From assembly GCF_017916455.1 (NCBI RefSeq), contig NZ_JAFMSY010000001.1:1719977-1783976 (forward strand): a stretch of 64,000 bases of DNA. The letters run 5' to 3'. A model generated the notes under the pieces. That model was not told the origin of the DNA and searched no databases. It was given only the letters and a program-made list of their open reading frames with translations. This DNA is from Nocardioides xinjiangensis. Its GTDB lineage: Bacteria; Actinomycetota; Actinomycetes; Propionibacteriales; Nocardioidaceae. Positions 24,977-33,764 of the stretch are shown here, piece after piece (the first letter of the stretch is position 1; every line of letters begins with the position of its first letter). Both the position numbers and the translations under genes were made by a program.

Positions 24977-26604
24977 GCGACCAGCGGATCCTCGCCTCCT
25001 CGGCCGTGATGGCCGCCGGCACGGTGTTCTCGCGCGCGTCGGGCTTCATCCGCAGCGCCCTGCTCGTCGCCGCGCTCGGTGGCGTGCTGCGCGCGGACCT
25101 CTTCACGATCGCCAACACGCTGCCCAACATGGTCTACATCCTGCTGGCCGGCGGCATCTTCAACGCCGTCCTGGTGCCACAGCTGGTGCGACGCATCACC
25201 GACGACCCCGACGGCGGCGACGCCTACGCCAGCCGGGTCATCACCTTGTCGGCGCTGTTCCTCGGCACCGTCACGGTCCTGCTGGTCGTGCTCGCACCGC
25301 TGCTGCTGCGGGTCTACCTCGACGGTCGCTTCCTCGAGCCCGACCGGGCCGCCCACCTCGAGTCGATCGTGGACCTGACGCGGTGGTGCCTGCCGCAGGT
25401 GTTCTTCTACGGCATGTACGTCCTGGTCGGCCAGGTGCTCAACGCGCGCGGACGCTTCGGACCGATGATGTGGGCACCGATCGCCAACAACCTCATCGCG
25501 GTCGCCATGCTGCTCACCTACCTCCTCCTCTGGGGTCCCGTCGGCGAGGGACGGTTGCGCGACCAGGCGTTCGACACCGGCCAGGAGGTCCTGCTCGGCC
25601 TCGGCTCGACGGTCGGGATCGTCGCGCAGTGCCTGGTGCTGGTGCCCTACCTGCGCGCCTCGGGGTTCACCTACCGCCCTCGCTTCGACTTCCGCGACCC
25701 CGAGCTGCGCAGGACGCTGTCGCTCGGGATGTGGACCGTGCTCTTCGTCGTCGTCACCCAGGCGGCGTACCTCGTCGTCGTGCGCCTCGCCTCCGGCGGC
25801 GCCGTGGCGGGCGGCACCGGCTACACGGTCTACTCCAGCAGCCTGCTGATCATGATGGTCCCGCACTCGATCGTCACGGTCTCGCTGGCGACCGCGATCC
25901 TCCCGCGGATCTCGGGCTTCGCCCACGAGGGCCGGCTCGCCGACCTCGGGAGCACCGTCGGCTCGACGCTGCGGACGGCGCTCGCGCTGGTGCTGCCGTT
26001 CGCCGTGCTGCTGCCCGTGGTCGCCGAGGACGTCGCCGGCTTCGCCTTCGGGTGGTCCGACCCCGACACGGCAGCCACCTTCGCCCCGACCCTGGCGCTC
26101 TTCGGCCCGGCGCTGGTCCTCTTCACCGTCCACTACTTCATGCTCCGCGGCTTCTACGCCATGGAGATGACCCGGCTGGTGTTCCTCATCCAGGTCGCGG
26201 TGTCGCTCACCAACGTGCTGGTGGCCACGGCGCTGGTGCCCTCGCGGCCGCCGGAGGAGACCGCCCCGATGCTGGTGGTCGCCTACCTCGCGTCGTACGC
26301 CGTGGGAGCGGTCGCGAGCTTCGCCCTGCTCCAGCGCACCGTGGGCGGGCTCGAGGCGCCGCAGCTGGTCCGGTTCGTGGTCCGGATGGCGGTGGTGCTC
26401 GCGGCGGCGGGCACGACCGCCTGGCTGGTCGAGCGCGGCCTGGCCGGCCTCGGCGAGCACCCGGGACCGGTCGTCGCCCTGTTGCGCGGCGGCGCGAGCG
26501 CCGGGGCCGGGCTGCTCGTCGTGCTCGTCGGCGCCCGCCTGCTGCGGGTGCGCGAGGTGATGGGGCTGGTCGACACCGTCGCGGCACGGCTGCGGCGCCG
26601 GTGA
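24973..26604 (+). CDS. murJ: lipid II flippase MurJ (MviN)
   Basis: MOP-superfamily flippase that moves lipid II across the membrane. 543 residues with about 14 helices: SAVMAAGTVFSRASGFIRSALL at the start, DLFTIANTLPNMVYILLAGGIFNAVLVPQ (conserved MurJ segment), RWCLPQVFFYGMYVLVGQVLNARGRFGPMMWAPIANN, and MLRGFYAMEMT. It ends after the last helix, unlike Mycobacterium MviN, which continues into a pseudokinase; here that part is encoded separately by the next gene. 4-nt overlap with the DUF6049 gene. Confidence 0.96.
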   Translation: MSDQRILASSAVMAAGTVFSRASGFIRSALLVAALGGVLRADLFTIANTLPNMVYILLAGGIFNAVLVPQLVRRITDDPDGGDAYASRVITLSALFLGTVTVLLVVLAPLLLRVYLDGRFLEPDRAAHLESIVDLTRWCLPQVFFYGMYVLVGQVLNARGRFGPMMWAPIANNLIAVAMLLTYLLLWGPVGEGRLRDQAFDTGQEVLLGLGSTVGIVAQCLVLVPYLRASGFTYRPRFDFRDPELRRTLSLGMWTVLFVVVTQAAYLVVVRLASGGAVAGGTGYTVYSSSLLIMMVPHSIVTVSLATAILPRISGFAHEGRLADLGSTVGSTLRTALALVLPFAVLLPVVAEDVAGFAFGWSDPDTAATFAPTLALFGPALVLFTVHYFMLRGFYAMEMTRLVFLIQVAVSLTNVLVATALVPSRPPEETAPMLVVAYLASYAVGAVASFALLQRTVGGLEAPQLVRFVVRMAVVLAAAGTTAWLVERGLAGLGEHPGPVVALLRGGASAGAGLLVVLVGARLLRVREVMGLVDTVAARLRRR

Positions 26605-26678
26605 ATCTGCCTAGAGTGGCCGCAACAACGGTGAGGCGGGTCGGGACCGACCGGCCGGACGCGGACGGGAGGTGAGCG

Positions 26679-28697
26679 GTGCCCACGTCGACGCAGGCCG
26701 GTGACGTGCTCGCGGAGCGCTACCGGCTCGACGACCTCCTCTCCGAGAACGGGTCCTGCCGGTTCTGGCGGGCCCACGACCTGGTGCTGCACCGTCCGGT
26801 CTCCGTCCACGTGATCCCGGCCGACGACGAGCGCGCGCAGCCGGTCCTCGACGCCGCCCGGCGCACCGGGCCCGTCATCGACCGGCGCCTGCTGCGGGTG
26901 CTCGACGCCGAGGCCGCGGGCGGGCTCTGCTACGTCGTCAACGAGTGGGGACAGGGCGACTCGCTCGACGCGCTGCTCACGCGGGAGGGCCCGCTGGCCC
27001 CCCGGCGGGCGGCGTGGCTGGTCGCGGAGGTGGCCGACAGCCTCGCGGTGGCGCACGCCGCGGGCCTCGCGCACGGGCACCTTGCGCCGGAGAACGTGCT
27101 CCTCGACCAGAACGGGCACGTCCGGATCATCGGCTTCGGGGTCGAGGCGGCCCTGCGCGGACTGACCCCCGGCCGGCTCAACGTCGACGAGATCGACCTC
27201 GTCGGCCTGCTCTACTGCTCGCTCACCGGCAGGTGGGCCGGTGTGTCACGCTCCGCGGTGCCCCCGGCGCCGGAGGTGCACGGCGAGGTGCTGCGTCCGC
27301 GCCAGGTGCGCGCCGGGATCCCGCGCACCCTCGACGCGCTGTGCGACCAGGTGCTCAACCCCCGCCAGGGTCCCGCGGCCACCCGCCCGTCGGCCCAGAG
27401 CGTCCGCGACCTGCTCCGCGGCTACGTCGGCGAGACCACTGGGACGCTCGTCCCGGTCCCCGGCGGGCACGCACCTGCTACCCGGGCCTTCCCGCCGGTC
27501 GATCCGTCGTCGGTCCCCACCGCCGCGGTGCCGGTCGTGCCCGTCGACGACCCGGCAGCCCGGGCCGGCCGCCCGGAGGCCGCAGAGCCCGCAGAGCCCG
27601 CAGAGCCCGCAGAGCCCGCAGAGCCCGCGGAGCCCGAGCACGAGGACCCGGCGGGCCAGGCGGAGGTCGCGGCACCGCAGGACCCCGGTCCTGCGGCCGC
27701 GTCGACGGCGCCGCCCTCCAGCACGGACCTGCCCACGGAGGCGGGCATGCCGGTCTTCCACGAGGACGACGAGGTCGACTGGCTGCGCGCCCGCACCGAG
27801 AAGCCCACGCCCCCTCCACCGCTCACCGACCCCGATCCGAAGCCGCTCTTCGCCCCCGACCCGCCCGAGGGCCAGCCCGTCCGCCGGCCGCGCCCGGGCA
27901 GCCGCGCGCCGTCGGCCCCCGACTACTGGCCGTGGGACGCCTCCCAGGACTCCGGCCGGGACGCCGGCCGCGACTCCGGCACCGGAGCGGTGGGCCGCGA
28001 CACCGGCTCGTGGGCCTCGGGTTCGTGGGGCACCGGCTCGTGGTCCGACGACCGGTGGGGCACCGGCCAGGGGCTCGACGACACGAACGACCGGGTGCCC
28101 GGGCGCAGCTGGATCCGCCTGGCGCTGATCGTCGCGGCGTGCCTGCTCGTCGGCGTGGCCGCCGTCGCCGCGTACCAGCTCGGCCTCAAGCCGCCCACCG
28201 TCGGGTCGGACGACGACCCCACGGCGACGGCCAGCCCGACGGCCGTGGAGCCGACCCCCCTCGCCGACCTCGTGGCCGACGACTTCGACCCGCAGGGCAC
28301 CGACGGCCGGCAGGAGAACCCCGAGACCGTCCCCAACGTCCTCGACGGCGACCCCGCGACCTCGTGGACCACCTCCACCTACGAGCAGAACTTCGGCCCG
28401 GCCGGCCTGAAGACCGGCGTCGGCCTGGTCGTCGACCTCGGCTCCACCCGGGCGGTGCGCCGCGTGGTGGTGTCGACCGAGGGCGGGCAGACCTCCCTGG
28501 CGGCGTACGTCACCTCCGAGGCGCCGACCGGCGTCTCCGAGCTCACGCCCGTCGGGACGGCGTCGGGCACCGGCGAGCTCACGATCGACCTCAACGAGGC
28601 GGTGTCCGGCCAGTACGTGACGGTCTGGCTGACGCTGCTCCCGCCGGTGGACGGCGGCTTCCGCGGCACGATCACCGAGGTGCAGGTGCTCGGGTGA
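26679..28697 (+). CDS. membrane pseudokinase with discoidin-like domain
   Basis: 672 residues resembling the C-terminal half of mycobacterial MviN. A kinase-like domain (10-250) lacks all catalytic residues: VSVHVI in place of VAVKxL, HGHLAPENVLL in place of HRDLKPxN, and IGFG in place of DFG, so phosphotransfer is not expected. An acidic low-complexity linker follows, with AEP repeated six times (about 303-320), then a transmembrane helix (about 477-500) and an extracellular F5/8 type C (discoidin)-like domain from about 530 (NVLDGDPATSWTT, LVVDLGSTRAVRRVVV, EVQVLG). In Mycobacterium the phosphorylated pseudokinase domain binds FhaA to restrain MurJ; a similar role in trans is an inference. 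The GTG has GGGAGG upstream; sigM overlaps its stop. Confidence 0.85.
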   Translation: MPTSTQAGDVLAERYRLDDLLSENGSCRFWRAHDLVLHRPVSVHVIPADDERAQPVLDAARRTGPVIDRRLLRVLDAEAAGGLCYVVNEWGQGDSLDALLTREGPLAPRRAAWLVAEVADSLAVAHAAGLAHGHLAPENVLLDQNGHVRIIGFGVEAALRGLTPGRLNVDEIDLVGLLYCSLTGRWAGVSRSAVPPAPEVHGEVLRPRQVRAGIPRTLDALCDQVLNPRQGPAATRPSAQSVRDLLRGYVGETTGTLVPVPGGHAPATRAFPPVDPSSVPTAAVPVVPVDDPAARAGRPEAAEPAEPAEPAEPAEPAEPEHEDPAGQAEVAAPQDPGPAAASTAPPSSTDLPTEAGMPVFHEDDEVDWLRARTEKPTPPPPLTDPDPKPLFAPDPPEGQPVRRPRPGSRAPSAPDYWPWDASQDSGRDAGRDSGTGAVGRDTGSWASGSWGTGSWSDDRWGTGQGLDDTNDRVPGRSWIRLALIVAACLLVGVAAVAAYQLGLKPPTVGSDDDPTATASPTAVEPTPLADLVADDFDPQGTDGRQENPETVPNVLDGDPATSWTTSTYEQNFGPAGLKTGVGLVVDLGSTRAVRRVVVSTEGGQTSLAAYVTSEAPTGVSELTPVGTASGTGELTIDLNEAVSGQYVTVWLTLLPPVDGGFRGTITEVQVLG

Positions 28698-29347
28698 GCG
28701 ACCGCTCCGACCAGGCACTGCTGCAGGCCCACGTCGACGGGGACACCGAGGCGTTCGGTGAGCTCTTCGCGCGGCACCGCGACCGGTTGTGGGCCGTCGC
28801 GCTCCGCACGATGGGCAACCCGGAGGACGCTGCCGACGGCCTCCAGGACGGGATGGTCGCCGCGTTCCGCCGGGCCGGGTCGTACCGTGGCGAGGCGGCC
28901 GTGACCACGTGGCTGCACCGGGTCGTCGTCAACGCCTGCCTGGACCGCCTCCGCGCCGCCAAGATCCGCCGCCTCGATGCGCTGCCCGACGACGTCGAGG
29001 ACCGCGGCACCGTCGTCGCGAGCGCCGTGCGCGACGACCAGCCCGACGCCGTCGCCGAGGACACCGAGCGCCGGCAGCGGGTGCTCGCCGCGCTCGCGAC
29101 TCTGCCTGCCGAGCAGCGCGCCGCGCTGGTGCTGGTCGACATGGAGGGCTACCCCGTCGCGGAGGTCGCCGCGATGCTCGGGTGCGCCGAGGGCACCGTG
29201 AAGTCCCGCTGCTCGCGCGGGCGCACCAAGCTCGCGGCGCTCCTCGCCGACCTGCAGCAGGAAGCCGGTGACCAGTCCGGCGGGAACCCCCCGCCCGACG
29301 GACCCGTCCAACCCACCGTGCGTCCGCGCGGACCGCCCGCGTCCTGA
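28694..29347 (+). CDS. sigM: ECF RNA polymerase sigma factor SigM
   Basis: Extracytoplasmic-function sigma factor. Region 2 (residues 10-75): FGELFARHRDRLWAVALRTMGNPEDAADGLQDGMVAAFRRAGSY contains the -10 recognition helix. Region 4 (about 130-185): LPAEQRAALVLVDMEGYPVAEVAAMLGCAEGTVKSR is the -35 recognition helix-turn-helix. 217 residues; the last 30 are a disordered Pro-rich tail. GTG at 28694 overlaps the pseudokinase stop (GTGA). In Streptomyces and Mycobacterium sigM lies between mviN and trxB, as here. The trxB and trxA promoters downstream have ECF-type boxes. Confidence 0.92.
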   Translation: MSDRSDQALLQAHVDGDTEAFGELFARHRDRLWAVALRTMGNPEDAADGLQDGMVAAFRRAGSYRGEAAVTTWLHRVVVNACLDRLRAAKIRRLDALPDDVEDRGTVVASAVRDDQPDAVAEDTERRQRVLAALATLPAEQRAALVLVDMEGYPVAEVAAMLGCAEGTVKSRCSRGRTKLAALLADLQQEAGDQSGGNPPPDGPVQPTVRPRGPPAS

Positions 29348-29436
29348 CCCCGTCCGCACTTCGACCACGCTCACCACGCGCCGCGCCCACGCTCAGCACC
29401 CACCCCCGCACCCACCCCTCGAGGAGGTGACCCGCG

Positions 29437-30204
29437 ATGACCGACGCCGGACTGACGCCCGAGCAGGAGGCCGTACGCCGCCTGCTCGCCGACGCCCGCC
29501 ACGACGGGCCGCCCCCGCCCGAGGTCGTCGCGCGCCTCGAGCGGACGCTCGAGACCCTGGTCGCCGAGCGGGGGTCCACGCCCGACGCCGCACCCGACGC
29601 CCCGAGCCACGCCCCGGCCCACGACAGGCCCCACGACACGCCACCGCGGGTCGTCGACCTCGGGTCCCGGCGCCGCCGCCTCGCCTCGGCAGGCGTGCTC
29701 GCGGCCGCGGCGGTCGTGGTCGCCGGCATCGCCGTGGGCCAGATCCTGCCGCAGGACGGCGGGGACGACGCCGGCGCCGGCTCGAGCGCCACGTCCGCGG
29801 ACTCCACCTCCCCCGGGCTGGCCGGCGGCCGCGGCGCCAACGGCGGCGCCCGCACCGAGGAGGACGCCGGGGCCGACGCCGGGCTCGCGCCGGAGTCCCT
29901 GAAGGGCTCCGCGCCCTCGGCACCCGGGAGCTATCCGACGCTCTCCTCGACCGACGCCGAGCTGGCCCAGCAGCTGCTAACCCTGCGGCCCGGCGCCGTC
30001 CGCCGCTCCTCGGCCACCACCCTGGAGGCCCTCAGCGGCTGCGACGGCCCTCGCCACGGCCCGGGCCGTCGCCTCGTGGCCGAGGTCGACGGGCAGCGCG
30101 GTGTCGTCGTGTTCCGTCGCCCGGACGCGGAGGCGCAGCGGGCCGAGGTCTACGTGTGCGGCACCCCGGACCCGGTGCGCACGTTGACGCTGCCCGCGCC
30201 CTGA
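29437..30204 (+). CDS. single-pass membrane protein, anti-sigma-M-like
   Basis: 255 residues: an N-terminal cytoplasmic part (1-80) with EQEAVRRLLADARHDGPPPPEVVARLERTL, one transmembrane helix (82-103), then an extracellular region with an acidic/Ala/Gly linker and a small domain with two Cys (LSGCDGPR ... VYVCGTPD). No zinc-binding HxxxCxxC motif is present. The place directly after sigM and before trxB is that of the SigM anti-sigma factor (RsmA) in Mycobacterium, so that role is likely but rests on context. GAGGAGGTGA precedes the ATG. Confidence 0.7.
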   Translation: MTDAGLTPEQEAVRRLLADARHDGPPPPEVVARLERTLETLVAERGSTPDAAPDAPSHAPAHDRPHDTPPRVVDLGSRRRRLASAGVLAAAAVVVAGIAVGQILPQDGGDDAGAGSSATSADSTSPGLAGGRGANGGARTEEDAGADAGLAPESLKGSAPSAPGSYPTLSSTDAELAQQLLTLRPGAVRRSSATTLEALSGCDGPRHGPGRRLVAEVDGQRGVVVFRRPDAEAQRAEVYVCGTPDPVRTLTLPAP

Positions 30205-30221
30205 GCGCTCGCGCCACCGGC

Positions 30222-30247
30222 GGAACAACGGTCGCCTACGATCGGTT
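30222..30247 (+). promoter_or_regulatory. ECF-type promoter of trxB (GGAAC-N18-GTT)
   Basis: GGAAC (30222-30226), exactly 18 nt, then GTT (30245-30247), 45 nt before the trxB ATG. This is the SigR/SigH class of promoter (GGAAT/C-N18-GTT) that controls thioredoxin genes in Streptomyces and Mycobacterium. SigM, encoded just upstream, recognises related GGAAC boxes. Confidence 0.75.
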
Positions 30248-30292
30248 GGACAGGCGTACGCCCCATCCGATCCCAGGAGTCACTGACCGCTC

Positions 30293-31321
30293 ATGAGCAC
30301 CAGCACCGCCACCACCGAGTCGACGCCGCGCAACGTCATCATCATCGGCTCGGGGCCCTCGGGGTACACCGCCGCCGTCTACGCGGCCCGCGCCTCGCTC
30401 GAGCCGCTCGTGTTCGAGGGGTCGGTGACCGCCGGCGGTGCGCTGATGAACACCACCGAGGTGGAGAACTTCCCCGGCTTCCGCGACGGCATCATGGGTC
30501 CGGCGCTGATGGACGAGATGCGCGCCCAGGCCGAGCGCTTCGGCGCCGAGCTGGTCGCCGACGACGTCGTCGAGGTGGACCTCACCGGTGACCTCAAGGT
30601 CGTCAGGACCGCCACCGACACCTACACCGCGCGGTCGGTGATCCTCGCGACCGGCTCGGGCTACCGCAAGCTCGGGCTCCCGCGCGAGGACGAGCTCTCG
30701 GGGCGCGGCGTCTCCTGGTGTGCCACCTGTGACGGCTTCTTCTTCCGCGACCAGGCGATCGCCGTGATCGGCGGGGGCGACTCCGCGGTCGAGGAGGCGA
30801 CGTTCCTGACCCGCTTCGCCTCGAAGGTCTACCTCGTCCACCGCCGCGGCGAGCTGCGCGCCTCCAAGATCATGCAGGAGCGGGCCTTCGCCGACCCCAA
30901 GCTCGAGATGGTGTGGAACGCCGAGGTCGCCTCGATCAACGGCACCGACAAGCTCGAGTCGGTCACGCTGCGCGACACCGGGACCGGCGAGGAGCGCCGG
31001 CTCGACGTCACCGGCCTGTTCATCGCGATCGGCCACGACCCGCGCTCGGAGCTGCTGACAGGCCAGGTCGACCTCGACGACGACGGCTACGTGCTCGTCG
31101 ACCACCCCTCGACCAAGACCAACCTGCCGGGCGTGTTCGCCGCCGGCGACCTGGTCGACCACCACTACCGCCAGGCCATCACCGCCGCCGGCACCGGCTG
31201 CGCCGCCGCCCTCGACGCCGAGCGGTTCATCGCCGCCCTCGACCACGAGGCGTCCACCGCCGGCGACGCGGCGGCCACGGTGGCGCTGATCGAGGAGCAG
31301 GTGGAGACCGCCCGCGCCTGA
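30293..31321 (+). CDS. trxB: thioredoxin reductase (NADPH)
   Basis: FAD enzyme that reduces thioredoxin with NADPH. FAD-binding [16 protein letters not shown] near residues 19-34; redox pair CATC at about 143-146; NADPH-binding [16 protein letters not shown]; and the FAD-contacting [33 protein letters not shown]. 342 residues, full length. An AGGAG site precedes the ATG. Own GGAAC-N18-GTT promoter. Confidence 0.97.
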   Translation: MSTSTATTESTPRNVIIIGSGPSGYTAAVYAARASLEPLVFEGSVTAGGALMNTTEVENFPGFRDGIMGPALMDEMRAQAERFGAELVADDVVEVDLTGDLKVVRTATDTYTARSVILATGSGYRKLGLPREDELSGRGVSWCATCDGFFFRDQAIAVIGGGDSAVEEATFLTRFASKVYLVHRRGELRASKIMQERAFADPKLEMVWNAEVASINGTDKLESVTLRDTGTGEERRLDVTGLFIAIGHDPRSELLTGQVDLDDDGYVLVDHPSTKTNLPGVFAAGDLVDHHYRQAITAAGTGCAAALDAERFIAALDHEASTAGDAAATVALIEEQVETARA

Positions 31322-31365
31322 TCGAGGGCAGGCCGCCGACGGGCGGCCGCGCCGGGTCCCGGACG

Positions 31366-31391
31366 GGAACAACCGTCGCGAGCCCGGTGTT
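31366..31391 (+). promoter_or_regulatory. ECF-type promoter of trxA (GGAAC-N18-GTT)
   Basis: GGAAC (31366-31370), exactly 18 nt, then GTT (31389-31391), 75 nt before trxA. It has the same boxes and spacing as the trxB promoter, so the two genes are probably induced by the same sigma factor even though trxA also follows trxB. Confidence 0.75.
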
Positions 31392-31465
31392 GACCCAGAC
31401 GTCGGTCGTTGGAGACCGTTCAACGACCCGGACCATCGAAGAGACCCACGAAAGGGGCAACCGCC

Positions 31466-31789
31466 GTGGCCAACATCGCCGCCGTGACCGACGCCGAGTT
31501 CGAGGCGCAGGTCCTCAAGTCCGACAAGCCCGTCCTGGTGGACTTCTGGGCCGAGTGGTGCGGCCCGTGCCGCCAGGTCGCCCCCATCCTCGACGAGCTC
31601 AACGCCGAGCACGGTGAGAAGCTCACCTTCCTCAAGATGAACGTCGACGAGAACCCGGTGACGCCGTCGTCCTACCGTGTCACCGGCATCCCCACCATCA
31701 ACGTCTACCAGGGCGGCGAGGTCGTGAAGTCGATCGTCGGCGCCAAGCCCAAGGCCGCGCTCCTCAAGGAGCTCGAGGGCATCATCTGA
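31466..31789 (+). CDS. trxA: thioredoxin
   Basis: 107-residue thioredoxin with the active site WAEWCGPCRQVAP (Cys about 32 and 35) and the conserved cis-Pro loop YRVTGIPTINVY. It reduces disulfides in the cytoplasm with electrons from TrxB. GTG at 31466 gives the family's usual N-terminus (VANIAAVTDAEFEAQVL) and has AAAGGGG about 9 nt upstream. Its own ECF promoter lies in the 144-nt gap after trxB. Confidence 0.97.
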   Translation: MANIAAVTDAEFEAQVLKSDKPVLVDFWAEWCGPCRQVAPILDELNAEHGEKLTFLKMNVDENPVTPSSYRVTGIPTINVYQGGEVVKSIVGAKPKAALLKELEGII

Positions 31790-31802
31790 GCGACGCGCAG
31801 TC

Positions 31803-31818
31803 GACGAGCACGCTCGTC
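31803..31818. terminator. short hairpin between convergent trxA and GNAT genes
   Basis: GACGAGC (31803-31809) / GCTCGTC (31812-31818), a 7-bp stem with a 2-nt loop, overlapping the stop codon of the minus-strand gene. Confidence 0.45.
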
Positions 31819-32461
31819 AGTCGCGAGAGGCGACCCGCACCGATCCGATCGGGCGGGTCGCCTTCTGCGTGGGGCGCACGACGCCCCACACCCGCTCGAG
31901 AGCCAGCTCGACCTCGTCCTTCCAGCTCAGCGTGGTGCGGAGCTCCATCCGCATCCGCGGGGTCGTCGGGTGCGCCCGCTGGGTCGCGAAGCCGACGCTG
32001 CCGAGGAACTCCGCGGGGAGCACGCAGCCGTTCGGTCGGCCCCGCGTGTCGCCGTACGCCTCGATCGCCGTGTGCCCGCGCTCGACGAGGTCGGCCGCCA
32101 TCGACTGCACGAGCAGCCGCCCCAACCCGCCGCGGCGGTGCCGCGGCTCGATCCAGGCCGTCGCCGCGAGCACGGCGTCGGGCGAGCCCGGCGCGGTGGG
32201 GAGCGCCGCGGCCCCGGGCAGCAGCGCCGCGGGGGCGTACACGATCAGCCCCACGGTGCGGCCGTCGACGCGGACGACCCGCCCACAGGAGCCCCAGTCG
32301 CGCAGCGTGCCCGCCAGCCACTCCTGCTTCGCCGCGGCCCGTTCCTGCTCGTCGAGGCGGGCACGCTCCACCGGTGGAAGCTCCCAGAACAGGCAGGAGC
32401 GCACCGGGTCACCCAGGTCGACGAGGTGGTCGACCGTCAGCGCTGCGGTCTTGCGGGACAC
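31817..32461 (-). CDS. GNAT family N-acetyltransferase
   Basis: 214-residue acetyltransferase-fold protein. The acetyl-CoA site is visible as AATAWIEPRHRRGGLGRLLVQSMAADLVERG (R-x-x-G-x-G loop), followed by AIEAYGDTRGRPNGCVLPAEFLGSVGF. The N-terminal VSRKTAALTVDHLVDLGD leads into FWELPPVERARLDEQ. GTG at 32461 is supported by a minus-strand TAGCAT 7 nt upstream (leaderless type). Substrate unknown. Similar genes sit near trxA and parB in other Actinobacteria. Confidence 0.85.
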   Translation of the reverse strand: MSRKTAALTVDHLVDLGDPVRSCLFWELPPVERARLDEQERAAAKQEWLAGTLRDWGSCGRVVRVDGRTVGLIVYAPAALLPGAAALPTAPGSPDAVLAATAWIEPRHRRGGLGRLLVQSMAADLVERGHTAIEAYGDTRGRPNGCVLPAEFLGSVGFATQRAHPTTPRMRMELRTTLSWKDEVELALERVWGVVRPTQKATRPIGSVRVASRD

Positions 32462-32468
32462 GCAGTCG

Positions 32469-32474
32469 ATGCTA
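32469..32474 (-). promoter_or_regulatory. -10 element, leaderless-type, of the GNAT gene
   Basis: Minus-strand TAGCAT, 7 nt before the GTG at 32461, in the 42-bp divergent spacer shared with the aminotransferase gene. Confidence 0.45.
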
Positions 32475-32503
32475 GCCCCGGTGGGCGCCTGAGAGGATGC
32501 AGC

Positions 32504-33718
32504 GTGCGCCCGATCCGACAGAGCAAGAAGCTGCAAGGTGTCCGCTACGACGTGCGCGGGCCGATCCTCGTCGAGGCGCAGCGCCTCGAGGCCGAGGGCC
32601 ACCGCATCCTCAAGCTCAACATCGGCAACACCGCTCCGTTCGGCTTCGACGCCCCCGAGCAGATCGTCGCCGACATGGTGCACCACCTGCCGCAGTCCCA
32701 GGGGTACGCCGACAGCCAGGGCATCTGGTCGGCCCGCACCGCGGTGATGCACTACTACCAGTCGCGAGGACTGCGCGACGTCGGCGTCGAGGACGTCTAC
32801 ATCGGCAACGGCGTCTCCGAGCTGATCTCGATGGTGCTCCAAGCGTTCGTCGACGACGGGAACGAGATCCTGGTGCCGGCACCGGACTACCCGCTGTGGA
32901 CCGGCGCGGTGACGCTCGCGGGCGGGGTGCCGGTGCACTACCGGTGTGACGAGGAGGACGGCTGGAACCCCGACCTCGCCGACATCGAGTCGAAGATCAC
33001 GGAGAACACCCACGCCATCGTCATCATCAACCCCAACAACCCCACGGGCGCGGTCTACAGCGAGGAGACCGTGAAGGGGCTGGTCGACATCGCGCGTCGC
33101 CACCAGCTCGTCGTGATGTCCGACGAGATCTACGAGAAGATCCTGTTCGAGGACGCCCAGCACCACCACGCGGCGACCTACGGCGGCAACGACGTGCTGT
33201 GCCTGACGTTCTCGGGCCTCTCCAAGGCCTACCGCGTGTGCGGCTACCGCGCCGGCTGGGTCATGGTGTCGGGCCCCAAGGAGATCGCCACGGACTTCCT
33301 CGAGGGCCTCACGCTCATCGCCAACATGCGCATGTGCGCGAACGTGCCGGCTCAGCACGCCATCCAGACCGCGCTGGGCGGCTACCAGTCGATCGAGGAG
33401 CTCGTCGGACCCGGCGGACGCTTCTACGAGCAGTCGATGCTCGCGCACCGCCTGCTCAACGAGATCCCCGGCGTCACGAACGTCAAGCCGCGCGGCGCTC
33501 TGTACTGCTTCCCCCGGCTCGACCCGGAGGTCTACGCGATCGACGACGACCAGGCACTCGTCATCGACCTGCTCCGGGCCAAGAAGATCCTCGTCACCCA
33601 CGGCACCGGCTTCAACTGGCCGGCCCCCGACCACTTCCGGCTGGTGACCCTGCCCGAGGCGAGCGTCCTGGAGGAGGCGATCGGACGGATCGCCGACTTC
33701 CTGGCCACGCGTCGCTGA
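32504..33718 (+). CDS. alaA: alanine/pyruvate-type aminotransferase (AlaA-like)
   Basis: PLP-dependent class I aminotransferase, very close to E. coli AlaA (glutamate-pyruvate transaminase) along its whole length: YDVRGPILVEAQRLEAEGH, LNIGNTAPFGFDAP, IYIGNGVSELI-type VYIGNGVSELIS, LVPAPDYPLWTGAV, IINPNNPTGAVYS, SDEIYEKILFEDA, and FSGLSKAYRVCGYRAGW with the PLP Lys about residue 241. 404 residues. GTG at 32504 has GAGAGG 7 nt upstream. Likely makes alanine from pyruvate and glutamate. Confidence 0.93.
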   Translation: MRPIRQSKKLQGVRYDVRGPILVEAQRLEAEGHRILKLNIGNTAPFGFDAPEQIVADMVHHLPQSQGYADSQGIWSARTAVMHYYQSRGLRDVGVEDVYIGNGVSELISMVLQAFVDDGNEILVPAPDYPLWTGAVTLAGGVPVHYRCDEEDGWNPDLADIESKITENTHAIVIINPNNPTGAVYSEETVKGLVDIARRHQLVVMSDEIYEKILFEDAQHHHAATYGGNDVLCLTFSGLSKAYRVCGYRAGWVMVSGPKEIATDFLEGLTLIANMRMCANVPAQHAIQTALGGYQSIEELVGPGGRFYEQSMLAHRLLNEIPGVTNVKPRGALYCFPRLDPEVYAIDDDQALVIDLLRAKKILVTHGTGFNWPAPDHFRLVTLPEASVLEEAIGRIADFLATRR

Positions 33719-33752
33719 CCACCTCGGTTCGCGGGCGGTCACGGCGCGACCC

Positions 33753-33758
33753 TAGGCT
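33753..33758 (+). promoter_or_regulatory. -10 element, leaderless-type, of the PlsC gene
   Basis: TAGGCT, 6 nt, then ATG at 33765. Identical hexamer and spacing to the gnd promoter. Confidence 0.5.
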
Positions 33759-33764
33759 CTCGTC

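Noticed and set aside
26679-28697. Active Ser/Thr protein kinase
   Set aside because: The catalytic Lys, HRD Asp and DFG Asp are all replaced, so it is annotated as a pseudokinase.
29348-29436. Promoter of the anti-sigma-like gene with a GGAAC box
   Set aside because: No GGAAC or GTT pair with suitable spacing is present in this 89-bp gap; the gene is probably co-transcribed with sigM.
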